This document shows, in pieces, positions 12,252-25,040 of a stretch of DNA of 64,000 nt (positions within the stretch are counted from its first letter, which is position 1; the number at the start of each line of letters is the position of its first letter). The position numbers were made by a program, and so were the translations under genes. The notes beneath the pieces are model-generated. The model was given only the letters and a program-made list of their open reading frames with translations. It was not told the origin of the DNA and ran no database searches. This DNA comes from Lepidurus packardi (Eukaryota > Arthropoda > Branchiopoda > Notostraca > Triopsidae): the NCBI GenBank assembly GCA_023053545.1, contig JAKZAN010000131.1, positions 1-64,000 of the forward strand, in the 5' to 3' direction.

Positions 12252-12499
12252 AGGCTGGGATGGAGCAAAAACAGAATGGTAGATGAAGCGCAAACGGTAT
12301 TTTAGTTAAGTTTTGCTAATGAATAACACGGACTATACAGTTTTTGGACTGGTTACGCGCACGCTGGAGATATTCATACCTCTCCAAAAAATACCATAGA
12401 CGTATGCAGTTTACACTCACAAGATCATTAATTGAGCTCAATTGTTTTGTGCGTATTTGCTTGCACCACCTTCTGAGTTCTAGTTGGCTTTTCCCATCG

Positions 12500-12820
12500 T
12501 CACCCGTTGATCTGGTATCGATCGTACAGCCCGATCTTGTCGAAATGCCTGTCTATTGAGAAGTACCCGAATAAGTTCACTACTACTCCAGCTAGCCAGG
12601 GCACTGCCATAAGCCCAAATGTCAAAGGTTTCAGCTGGAACTTTGTCTTGATTGCGTAACCTATGGGTGCTCCTAGGCCTATCACTTCGGCTGCTCTTCG
12701 GTATGTAGCTACTTTGTCGTATTTGTTGCGGATGTATAACTTATCGGCTTCTTGGAGGTTGGGATGGAAACTTAGAGCAGCGAGGCGGCTGCTGTCAGGG
12801 GCGCGATATTTTTTGACCAT
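12500..12820 (-). CDS. Small two-helix membrane protein
   Basis: A 106-aa single-exon frame that ends in TGA and contains no reassigned codons. The N-terminus is basic (MVKKYRAPDSSRLAALS). Two hydrophobic stretches follow, at about residues 45-60 (VIGLGAPIGYAI) and 67-90 (LTFGLMAVPWLAGVVVNLFG), then a charged tail. Size, basic N-terminus and paired helices resemble accessory subunits of the mitochondrial inner membrane, but no family is recognised. It sits alone between two unrelated genes on the same strand. Confidence 0.65.
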   Translation of the reverse strand: MVKKYRAPDSSRLAALSFHPNLQEADKLYIRNKYDKVATYRRAAEVIGLGAPIGYAIKTKFQLKPLTFGLMAVPWLAGVVVNLFGYFSIDRHFDKIGLYDRYQING

Positions 12821-13022
12821 GCCCTATTTGTGTTTGTGATTGTGATTATAGCGCGTATTGATTATGCCGGATTCGATAGTTCTTCGGAAGAAGTGTCCGA
12901 CCAGGAAATAATGATTGGTATTGGTATGGGACTATTTCCTCTGACCCCGCCTCCGACCCAAAATAACTTCTATTCATAAGGTCAACGTGGTTCTTTTACT
13001 TCATTATCAAATTAGACTCATA

Positions 13023-14231
13023 TCATCTTCTTCTGTGCTCATTGTTGCTGTATCTATTCGGCCCTTGCGCATTCTTCTTCGTGAACTCCTCTTCCAACTG
13101 CTGCTGTCGAGATAGGTCTCTGTAGAATGACTGGCTCATGTCACGGATACCCAGAGCCTCCATCTACTTACTCAACTTTGAATCCTATTATACGCTGGCC
13201 AGCAAAGCCTTCTGCAGCTCCATCTCCTAGTTCTAGAAAGGATCCACCTCTTGGCCCTAGCGAGGCAAGTAATCTGCTGGATTGAACCTGGGTCTGCTGG
13301 GCTACTCTTGAGGTATCACGTTTCTGGCCCTCTCAGCAGGTTGGTTATTTGTAGGCATATAGTCCGCGGGGTTGAATTTCGGCCTACCTACTTCTTCTCT
13401 AGGGGCATTTACGCTCCTCAGATTTTAAACAGGTTGTATGCTTGGTCTGGATATTCCCGTCGGCTTGGTAAAAATCCCTTTCCTTTCTTTTGGATCTAAT
13501 TATCTTTGGGGCTAGACGACAATTCCTCTTGTTCCTGCTATGGGAGCTCTAGACGGAAGAATCTCTTTAGACATTCTCGGAGGTTCCACTTTTGGAGCCA
13601 GTTCGGCGCGGTTGTTCGTTACTATCCTTTAGGACGGCCGAGGGTTGTTATAGACATTAGTAGACGGCGGTGGTGCGGGTTTGGTGTTTCTCGAGGATCC
13701 TCGGATCATGTCATTGTTTGCTGGCTTGTACATAAATGCTTCAGGTTCTTTTTCTCTCCTTTACTGAGGTAGCCGTTGCGGTAGCTGCACAGGGTTCGAA
13801 GGAACATAGGTAGGTTTAGGCTCTACGCGCTGGACTACTGGTTCACATGTGACGATGTGGATGTCATATTCCTTAAGCATTACATTCTTATTGCACTTGG
13901 GACATAGTTTAGTCCTGGAACCGCATGTCACCACATGCCGATCATACTCAGTAGAAGCGATATTAAGCTCACAGAAGTCGCAGTACTTGGGCCTATTGGG
14001 ACACTTATTCTCGTGGCTGGGCAGATCCTGCTGGGAGAACTCTTTGGAACACATCTTGCATTTTTGTTTGGTATGGAATTCCTGTTCGTGCTCGTCTTTG
14101 TAGTTAATGTCGATGTACTCGTTGCACTTTTCGCACTTCTTGATGTTCCTGCGACAGTAGCTGAAGTGGCTGTTGATTTTGGATTCGGGGTAGTGCTTGC
14201 CGCAGTTTTCGCAGGCTTAGGTAGGCTCCAT
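13023..14231 (-). CDS. TRAF-type zinc-finger protein with Pro-rich repeat tail
   Basis: A 402-aa single-exon protein. The first 170 residues hold a ladder of Cys/His zinc fingers of TRAF/XAF1 type: CENCGKHYP ... H ... C, KCEKC ... H, KCKMC ... H ... C, YCDFC ... H ... C, LCPKC ... H ... C. The rest is basic and proline-rich, with near repeats RPKFNPADYMP and RPRFNPADYLP, and ends in a short charged helix. Proteins of this layout (XAF1, TRAFD1) act as adaptors in animals. In ciliates they are usually described only as TRAF-type zinc-finger proteins. Start chosen at the ATG directly before the first finger. Confidence 0.85.
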
Positions 14232-14546
14232 GGGCGGGGACTGGTTAGTTAGTTAATTCAATTTAGGGTGTTTGAATTATTATTATCATTATTCTCAAGT
14301 TCTGCTGGATAATCGTTTCGTCTTTGATAGAAAATAGCGAGTGTGTTTTGGAATAAATCATATCATCCCTATAGGTATTATGCCTATGAAGATAATCGAC
14401 CAAGGGCCATCGCCAGTCACGCATCGAAGTCTAATTAAGATCTATTCTGGGTTTATGGTTATGCATGCTTTGACCCTAGAATTCATTAGACTCTCACCTT
14501 ACAATCAATTATCTGGATCATTAATACTTCGTTGTTCCCTTACTTC
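14232..14546. other. Divergent intergenic spacer
   Basis: This 315-bp spacer separates the leftward TRAF-type gene from the rightward MESH1-type gene. It is AT-richer than the flanking coding sequence. I see no convincing gene in it; frames running into the MESH1 gene in other phases are shadows. It presumably holds both promoters. Confidence 0.5.
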
Positions 14547-15164
14547 ATGCAAAACAATATTGCTCAGATTACGAAAGCCGCACTCTTTGCAGCCAACAAA
14601 CACAAAAATCAGCGCAGGAAGGACTCCGCCAAAACCCCCTACATCAGCCACCCTCTCGAGGTCTGCGATATCCTCGCTCGTTCGGGGGTCACAGACACTG
14701 CTGTCCTGTGTGCCGCGCTACTCCATGATACAATTGAAGACACCCAAACTACGCGTGAAGAATTGGTTCGATAGTTCAGCGAAGAAGTGGCCAAGATCGT
14801 TGAGGAGTGTTCTGATGACAAGCGTCTTGGGAAGGTTGAACGCAAAATACAACAAATCATCAAAGCAGAACATGCATCATAAAAAGCCAAGCTCGTGAAA
14901 TTAGCTGACAAGATCGCCAACAACTTGTCCCTGATAACCGAGCCCATTTGGTAGCCCAAGAGAGTACTGGGCTATGCTTTATGGTCTCATGAAGTTTTCG
15001 AGAAAATCAAGGGCCTCCACTAAGTGTTAGACGGGATGCTGACGGATTGTCTGACAAAACTGGGAGTGTACAGCATGGACCAAAACAAGAGACATTAACT
15101 TTTAGAGGAGTATTACTCAGACATGAAAACCCAATAATAAAAATCGTCCAGATGGCGCCGATGA
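14547..15164 (+). CDS. HDDC3: MESH1-type (HDDC3) HD-domain hydrolase
   Basis: A 205-aa single-exon protein matching metazoan SpoT homologue MESH1 (179 aa in human) along nearly its whole length. Diagnostic segments are [34 protein letters not shown] (the HDxxED metal motif) and [16 protein letters not shown]1 is a manganese hydrolase that removes the 3' pyrophosphate of (p)ppGpp and can also dephosphorylate NADPH; it acts in cytosol or mitochondria. The C-terminus carries about 25 extra residues. The start was placed at the ATG at 14547, just before the first conserved helix. All metal and substrate residues I can recognise are present, so an active enzyme is expected. Confidence 0.93.
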
Positions 15165-15190
15165 TATTTTTAATTGATTCATTAGTAACA

Positions 15191-17395
15191 TCATTCCATA
15201 GAATACTGGGTAAGTGAGTTTATGTGCAGATTTCGCAAAAGATCACCCAGTACCCCCTCGAAAATTGCGTCCTGTCGTTTCTTCAGTTCTTTCCAAGCCA
15301 GGGTGTCTTTATCCTCGCAAGGTCCTAAGTTCTGACCCGCCTTCTCCAGCCCCATCATTCTCTTGAGGTCATCATCTCCCTTTTCGAAATCAGGGTAGTC
15401 GTTCTTAATCGAACAGAATCGGAACAGATTTTGGAAGTACGAGCAATTCTCGGAGAACTTTTCCTCAGCTTTACAATATTCTAAATGAAGCTCATTCAAG
15501 AATTTATCATAGTTTCTCATACTCACAGACTGATTAGGCTTTCCTATCCCTCTATGACATTTTAGACTATCTAATGCCTTCTTTTCCTACTCTGCTACGA
15601 GTCTCCGAAACGCATGCTGAACTTCCGAAGGAGGACTGTTAGACGCTGATAAGAACTTTTGAAGCCGAGTACACTCCCTCAAGAGTGTTTTTTTGTTTTG
15701 CACTAAGTTCCAGGTCGGTCTTATGGATACATACTGCAGGTTGTCCAGGGACTCTTCGGGAGTAATAGGTGCAGTTTCAGGCATGTTCGAAATCTTCTTA
15801 GTTAGGTAGTAAGAGCTTACCGGTCTATTCAACTTGTTCAGCTGGGTATAAATTGGGTCAATGTTAGGCCCAGAGGACTCTTTTCGATTATTCTGGCTCG
15901 AATTCTGCGAACGAGTAATATAGTTGCTGGGGTTTTGGGGTTTCTGTTTCTCGGTAACTATTATCGGAATATTGTTCTTTTGCTGAAAGTCCTGAATTTC
16001 GAATACATCAAGTTGGTGTCTCTTTTTCTACAGTCTCATCCGTCTCGGGCGCTTGAAAACTGGCTGCTCCCCAGCATCGCTATCGGCTTCGCTCTTCTCC
16101 TTCACAAGGATGTTATCACTGATCTATTGTAAGGGAGTATCGCATTTGCTCGATTCTTTGAATGAGATTGTTTTTGTCTATGTCCCGATCTTGCTCGATT
16201 TTAGTGATTTGTTGGCTGCGTCTGAACGATTTTACTGAGCAGGAGGCTGAGAGCTGACGTGGATTGAAGGTTTAGGTGTTGTGCTCTGGCTGCTCTTTTT
16301 GCTTATGAGTTTTTCTGGCTTTTATTATTTTTGGCTGACTGACTTTTGGGAGTCTTCTCTTGGTGGGGGCGGATCCATAATCTTGGCTATAGGTTTTTGG
16401 CTATACAGTCTTTTCATAATGGGTTTAGGAGGATGAATAATCTGTTAGACATCATCGAATGAGACGGTTGGCTGACTCACAGTAGGCTTGCGGGTTTGTT
16501 TGGTTCTGGATTTCAAGAAGGGTTTTTTCTCTACCTCTCTTGGAGTTCCTACCTCTCTGACGACCTTGGCAGAGATAGGCATTTTCTTTAATGGCTTGAC
16601 CTTTTCATGAAGGATCTCCCCCCTTTTTCTTTTGATTTCAAAAAATTTTATTTTGCGAATCGGTTCTGGCTCGTCTTTCTATGAGGAAATCTTCATGCTC
16701 TAGATGGCTATTTCAGACTCGAAAAACCTATCAAGACTACGCATGAATTCGATTTAACTAGATAGGTCTAGAGAACACAACGCTCCTAGGTCTTTCGACG
16801 AGAACTCTTACAACAGCTATACGAACCGTGGCTTCTCTAATAGTTTCTCAATAAAAATGCGTTTCTAGCGGAATTCGTATCTGGAGAAGAAAAGTTCAGT
16901 AAACAGACGCGAATGCTACCTCCTTAAGGTTGGAGCTTGATTAAGTTATATCTAGACGTATTCAGGCATCTTTTTCTGAGGAACCTTCTTGAGGTCTTTC
17001 GCATGCTTCTAGTTGTCTTTAATCCTCTGTGCTCGAAGTTCGGGGTGAGAATCAGAAGGTTCTGCTTTCCTGTGGCTTTTATTGTTTCTCTCTTTGTATC
17101 TGTGGTAGTTTAAGATCGCGTCAATCAAAGGCTTTAGTCGTAGGTAGGTGTCTCGTATGTGTTAGATGTTGTATTTGATGTAATCTTCTACTCCTTTTCT
17201 TTATAGCCAATTTTCTTTGTGCTTACTGTCATTGGACCGTATCTGGGGACAGGCTTTTTGGAGCAGTTTCAAAGAACAAATCTATTTGGTCTGTCTGGCG
17301 TATGACGCCAAAGACCTTTCCTTAGTACGGTCCCTTAGGGGAAGCTTGAAGATGTTTTAGGGAGAGAGGATGGAGGCTAAGGGAGGACCGAACAT
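15191..17395 (-). CDS. Basic low-complexity protein of unknown function
   Basis: A 734-aa single-exon frame. The N-terminal 230 residues are helical and basic. The middle (about 260-520) is Lys/Ser/Pro-rich and probably disordered (KPLKKMPISAKVVREV, PPPPREDSQKSVSQK), with a basic cluster FKRPRRMRLEKKRH that would suit nuclear import. The C-terminal 180 residues look folded and helical (ESLDNLQYVSIRPTWNLVQNK ... FSENCSYFQNLFRF). I recognise no domain. A nuclear role is inferred only from basic clusters. Confidence 0.8.
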
Positions 17396-17606
17396 CACGA
17401 AAAAAGGGAGTGATATATTTGATTTAAAGAATAAAATAGAGATGTGAAGAACAAAAGGTTTCTTCGTAGAACCAGAAGGTTAATCCAAGACTCTCATACT
17501 CTGCACTAGTTTTAATTAAATATTTGGATTTTCCTTCATCTTTGAAGGGCTATCGACTATTCTCGCAGCCCATCCCATTTTCATTACATCAATAGGGTTA
17601 TACTTT

Positions 17607-18376
17607 TCATTCCAGCTGGGGCTGCACGTTCTTGTCGCCCACTGACTTCTGTCTCTCTCCAGCTTCCAGAGTCTTCACGAACCGGGCCGGGGTTCCTTGC
17701 CAGAAGGTGTTCTCAGGAATCAGGCTCCCTGCAGGCACGTAGGAGTTGGGACCGATCACGCATCTGTACAGTTGTTATCATTAATAGGTTGTACCCTCTT
17801 TCGAGTTGTGCTCCTTCCTGAATCACGCTCTTGAAGCCGATGTGTACATTATCATCCACTATGCACGAAGTAAGGTGACACCCCTGCTCGATCGTTACGT
17901 TGTTGCCTATAGTTGATTATTTGTTTTTGAGTACCAATATTCAAAGAGGCAGGGAAGGCCTCTTCAGGCACGTCTTCAGCACATTCCAGTACCACATTGT
18001 CGCCAACACGGGTGCTGTTGCCGACCCTCACAGCGTGATTATCTCCCTTGACGACGCAGCCGAAGCCGAAATGGGTATTGGCGCCGGCAAGTACGTCTCC
18101 GATAAGGTTGGCGTTGGGAGCAACATAAACAGTGCTGGAGAGGACAGGTGCGCGTTCATAGAGATTTAAGATATTACGATGTCTGTTGAGGGGTTCGAGA
18201 CAGGCAACATCATTGGTGAGTTTGCTGCCTTTGCGATCGAGACCTAGGGATTTTTGTGATGATTATTGGTGATTATGGTTACTGAGTCCTGCCTCGCGGA
18301 AAGACCTGCCGACTCCGTTGCGGATGACTACTGCGGCATCGCCAAAGAATCCAGAAATGTAGCGGAGAGTGTTCAT
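17607..18376 (-). CDS. Gamma-carbonic-anhydrase-like hexapeptide protein
   Basis: A 223-aa left-handed beta-helix protein in four exons, with predicted introns 18244-18282, 17907-17934 and 17764-17794. The family signature is clear: LDRKGSKL, ERAPVLSSTVYVAPNA, LIGDVLAG, VVKGDNHAVRVGNSTRVGDN, then CVIGPNSYVPAGSLI and WQGTPARFVKTL. These proteins form the carbonic anhydrase domain on the membrane arm of mitochondrial complex I in plants and ciliates. The three zinc-binding His positions of active enzymes are not kept: LVHVAK is replaced by LECAED, and IGHxxxxH by IEQGCHLT. It should therefore be a structural (CAL-type) subunit rather than an active enzyme. Confidence 0.88.
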
Positions 18377-18621
18377 GGTATTAGTCAATGACCTGATTAT
18401 ATTAATTTATAGTGGCAGTCTAAACATTCTCTCAGGCACTATACCCACTGTCAGACCCGGACACCATCGGATCTCAAATTTAGAATACTACGAAAGGGTC
18501 CCGAAAATTGACTTTAGGGCTAGTTTCACGCGTTTCCTAGTCATGGCAGCCCAAAAACAGCAAACAAAGTCTATTAAATCAGCAGCTTCATAAGTCATGT
18601 TAATTCCTGTGTTTTTTCCAC

Positions 18622-20277
<1,656 letters not shown>

Positions 20278-20496
20278 TTTGAATATTCTTGGGAAACCGA
20301 ACTACTAAAACAAAAGAATAGAGTATTAGAGTATTGGCTAACCACTATGACTCTACTTTGTTCATATCCTAGAGTGTTAACTCAAATTACCACAGGCGAA
20401 TCCTCAAAATTCTAACTCATAATTTATAAGGATAAATTAGACTTTTAACCTCAGACAAATATCTCTCAGATCCTATTCTTTAGCACTCCATTCCTC

Positions 20497-22338
20497 ATGA
20501 AATCTTTCCCCGGTGACGATGGTCTCAAATACGACTATCCCACTACCCAGCTCCTCAAACTCCTCTGGGACATCGCTATATACCAATTCATCCTCATTGG
20601 TATCCTCATAGTCATCCGAATCTTTAAATGGTTCACCAACAAAAAAACATCTCAACATCAATAGGCCGGCTCTCAGGAAGCACTCCTCGAACAGCCAGTC
20701 CAGCAGTCCAATGGTACAATCCCCCTCGATGTGTTCGAGCTGGTCTCCAATATTCTGTTCTATGCCATCGTGATTGTTCTGTCTTTCATGATTGCTCTCA
20801 TTTGTGGGTTCCAATCTGCCGAACGTTCTTATATAGTGAAAGTGCTGTCTGCTCTAGGGAACATTGTGCTGGGAATCGTGTTGCACTTCTTATGGAAGAT
20901 GTTCACGGCCTCGTCTATCAAGTAATACTTCGCAAGTTGCTCTACTATCAAAGGTTCTAGACTGATTCTGAACTTCTCTGTACTAATTATCTGGATCACG
21001 TTGGTGGGACTTATGTCCTACGCACTTGATGGGGTCTGTTACTGCATCTATAATGATACTTACGGCGCATTCGCTAACAAACTACAGATTTCCACTCAAT
21101 TCACAAGACGTATCCAGTTTGAACGCTAAGTCTGTCCCGATAAAAAGATTTGTCATGTCTATGCCACACTCCCCGAAACTACTGATACTGCTGTCTTCAT
21201 CAATGTTCATACTGGAGTCGAGGTCTCTCAGTTGCGGATTGAGCTGATCTCGCCTAAAGATTAGATAATCACAAGCAGCAAAATATACCAGTTCAACCCA
21301 GACCTGGATGAGGAGTATGCACAGAGAAAGGTATGGAGTGTGCTCTTTACTGGGCTTCAGCCCTATACTACTTACTCTGTGCGTGTGTTCACTGAGTTTG
21401 ATAACTACACCACTAACTATAGGACCATGACTGCTTTCGCTGACCAGATCAACAGTGTAAGTATGGCTATTGGAGGTGATATTGGGCTAACTCCTGAGGG
21501 GAGACAGATGTTTGAAATGATGAGTGCTTAAACTCCTGACGTCATCTTACTGGGTGGAGACATAACCTATGACAATGCAATGTCGTACTGCTACTACAAC
21601 TGGGATACTTTTTACGGTTTCCTTGACAAAGTAAACGAAGCCCAGAATAGACTCATCCCGTTTATTCTTGCCCTCGGTAACCATGATATCGGATTCAATG
21701 GTCTTGCTAAAGTTAAAAGACGTGTGGACGAAAAAGGTCCTTGGTGGTTCGCGTATCATCCTCAACACTTTGACTCCGAAAGTAACCAGGATGTGCCGGC
21801 CATCCATAATAGAAAGACTTACGGGTACCATATTATCGGATCGACAGTATTCGTGACACTGGATAGTGGGTATGTGGAGAGTTATGAGAGCCAAGCAGCA
21901 TATCTCGAGCAGATCGCCCAGAAATTTAGTAGCCTCAACTATTCGCTGGTCGCATTCTATCACGTTCCCCTTTACCCTTCGTGTTTCCATGAGCGACCAA
22001 CCCACGGTCAATCCTAACAGGCACTTATTTTGAGCCATACACTCTACGAACCTTTGTTCATTAAGTACAATTTTACCCTGTGTTTGGAGAACCACGTGCA
22101 CAAGTTCAAGAGGAGCAACCCCATCAGCGGTGTGGTGTATATTGGAGACGGTAACATCGGAGTGGATGAGACTGAGTGCCCATAGGAGGATCGGAGGTAT
22201 GACCAGTTAATGAACAAGACTGAGTATAAATGGAGTAACCACTTCTGGATGGGCAACTTGACGAATAAGGCGATGTCCTTAAAAGCAGTTTCTAGAATGA
22301 ACGGAACTCTGGACAACTTCGTCTTGCCCTTGCGATGA
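20497..22338 (+). CDS. Membrane-anchored metallophosphoesterase (purple-acid-phosphatase-like)
   Basis: A 613-aa single-exon protein. Four hydrophobic helices occupy about residues 20-190 (LLWDIAIYQFILIGILIVI, FELVSNILFYAIVIVLSFM and two more). A short beta-sandwich-like domain follows (ELISPKDEIITSSKIY, YTTYSVRVFTEF), then a calcineurin-like catalytic domain. The phosphoesterase motifs are in order: GGDIG, LLGGDITYDNA, GNHDIGF, FYHVPLYP and ENHVHKFKR. The first Gly of the usual GHxH motif is Asn, but the metal-binding His residues are kept. The order beta-sandwich then phosphoesterase resembles purple acid phosphatases. The catalytic domain probably faces the lumen or outside of the cell. 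Confidence 0.88.
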
Positions 22339-22489
22339 TGAATAGGCTCTAGACGATGCCTCGCATATTTTTGTGATAGTTTAGGTTTATGTTTGCGCAG
22401 TTAAATTTGAAGGCGTAGAGCTTTATAATTCAAAATGTTTCGGTAGGCTAGTTATTTTATTTTAATTATCCGCAGGGAAGACATTGAGC

Positions 22490-23030
22490 ATGGACGGAGA
22501 ACTTCAAGAGCTTTTCGAATTCTATAATAGCATTTCGCAGACACCAGTCGAGAACAGAACTGCCAATACCTACCTCTCGAAATCACCATGCCGCCCGAAA
22601 AACCCTACGCAACTTTCCCAGTACTCCCAAGATCGGCACTATGGCTAAACACAGAGCAGTGTTGTCTCGTTTGGACGCTCCCAGAGGCAAAAGTATGAGG
22701 AGCCATAGCCCACAGCAAATCACTCTGAGACATAGCAGCAACAGGGAAGCGGGGATCCGTTTACAAAGCATGAAATCAAGCTTAACAAAAAATTCAGCTC
22801 GGTACTCTAATTAATGAGAGCCAGTTATGATTGGATATGAGATGTTGAGAAACTTAGATGAACTGAAAGATGAAGAGCTGGAGGAATTAGGGAAGGAGTT
22901 TGCGATCAAGAGAAAAGACCGAAAGCAGCTGGTGAGCCACATTAGATTCGTGCAGGAATATATTGACGGTGGCAAAATTCCTGATTGCTACGCCAAACAA
23001 TTCAGCAAAAATAACACCCAAGAAACCTGA
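22490..23030 (+). CDS. Small protein of unknown function
   Basis: A 166-aa protein in two exons; the predicted 40-nt intron is 22802-22841. The N-terminal 100 residues are polar and probably disordered (Ser/Gln-rich, SSVVSFGRSQRQKYEEP). The C-terminal 60 residues form charged helices (LRNLDELKDEELEELGKEFA ... QLVSHIRFVQEYIDGGKIP). The intron is needed because the first frame ends in TGA 40 bp later, while the second frame has strong coding character. No family recognised. Confidence 0.7.
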
Positions 23031-23200
23031 GTCTTAGGCTACCCGCATGAAAAATCTTAAAACCGCCAAGGTCCTAATATTTATGGGTATATTAGGGTCA
23101 CATACACTGCAGAAGGCCTCAGATCCCAAGCCATGATTAAAATCTAGGTTCTGTTAGTAACTATAATAAACATATTATTCATAAAAAGTATCGGTTCTAC

Positions 23201-23721
23201 ATGGCTTCTTCGCTGCCCGTCTTCAAACCCATAAGTAACTACCTCCTATAATCCCGCTTCTGATCCCTAGAACTATGTGTGAAATATGACCCCGCCATCA
23301 TCGGTATCGTCTACAAGCGTAAAGAAACTGATACCAAGAAAAGAATCTATACTATACTCTTACGCAAGTTGGTGCTCAACGAAGACACCATGGAAGCTGC
23401 CAAGCAACTGTACCTCGAGCATCCACAGTTTTTGAGCGAGAAGTATATCCCCGTCCAGCAGGTACTCATCTGGCCTTAACGCTGCTCCTCTCCTCCTTAT
23501 ATAAAATCGTTTAATGGCAACCTCAGATATCTGATTTAATAAAGAAGATCCAGAAAGCACTGCAGGACGGAGAAGAATACGATGAGGAATACTAGGAGAT
23601 GCATCACATGAATCAACGCCAGCTCGTCAAGAACGGGGGCCATAAGGCTAAGCACCAATACGATTTTGAGGATGACTACGAAGATGATGACCCCCATGCC
23701 CACCTGAACAGGAGCACTTGA
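23201..23721 (+). CDS. CEP19: CEP19-like centrosomal/basal body protein
   Basis: A 139-aa protein in three exons; introns 23235-23270 (36 nt) and 23462-23526 (65 nt). The core reads KLCVKYDPAIIGIVYK ... KKRIYTILLRKL ... LYLEHPQFLSEKYIPVQQI, with the spacing of human CEP19 (FQPPAIILIYE ... RKRIMPVR ... YLEQVS), then an acidic tail. CEP19 sits at the mother centriole/basal body and recruits RABL2B for IFT entry. The human protein is 163 aa, so length agrees. Confidence is limited by the short length of conserved sequence. Confidence 0.75.
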
Positions 23722-24000
23722 TCTGCAGGAGGATGAGACTTTTATAGGACAATTATATTGGCGAACACTTTTTGCCTGGACTCGGGAATGAAGGAGTGGT
23801 GGGCAGTTCCAGATTTCCGATAAAGAGTAGACGCAATTAATAAACTATCTGACGAAAATCTATGAGAATCAATGTCGGGACATTGGTTTGTTAATAGATA
23901 TTCACATCGTTAATTCAAAGCTTAAGATTTAATAAACCATCAAGGAAAAAAGTACATTTATTCCTCAGCAATAAAGAAGCCCATCAAAAAAGACGGTCCA

Positions 24001-24911
<911 letters not shown>

Positions 24912-25040
24912 TGCTCTTGGAGTGATCATATTCCTTATATCAGTTCTTTTGCTAAGTATTTGTTTAATTCTCTTCGTCTAAGACCCTTACTGGTCCTATT
25001 TATAGTTCTTGGAACTGTTTTTTGGCAGTAAGACTGTGTT

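Noticed and set aside
14341..14898. 185-codon plus-strand frame overlapping the MESH1 gene
   Set aside because: It runs in another phase of the same strand; the MESH1 frame has clear homology, so this is a shadow.
18369..18593. Plus-strand frame between gamma-CA and katanin
   Set aside because: No domain; it lies in a short divergent spacer and runs on into katanin antisense when TAA is read through.
22044..22316. Minus-strand frame opposite the phosphoesterase
   Set aside because: Antisense shadow of a gene with complete catalytic motifs.
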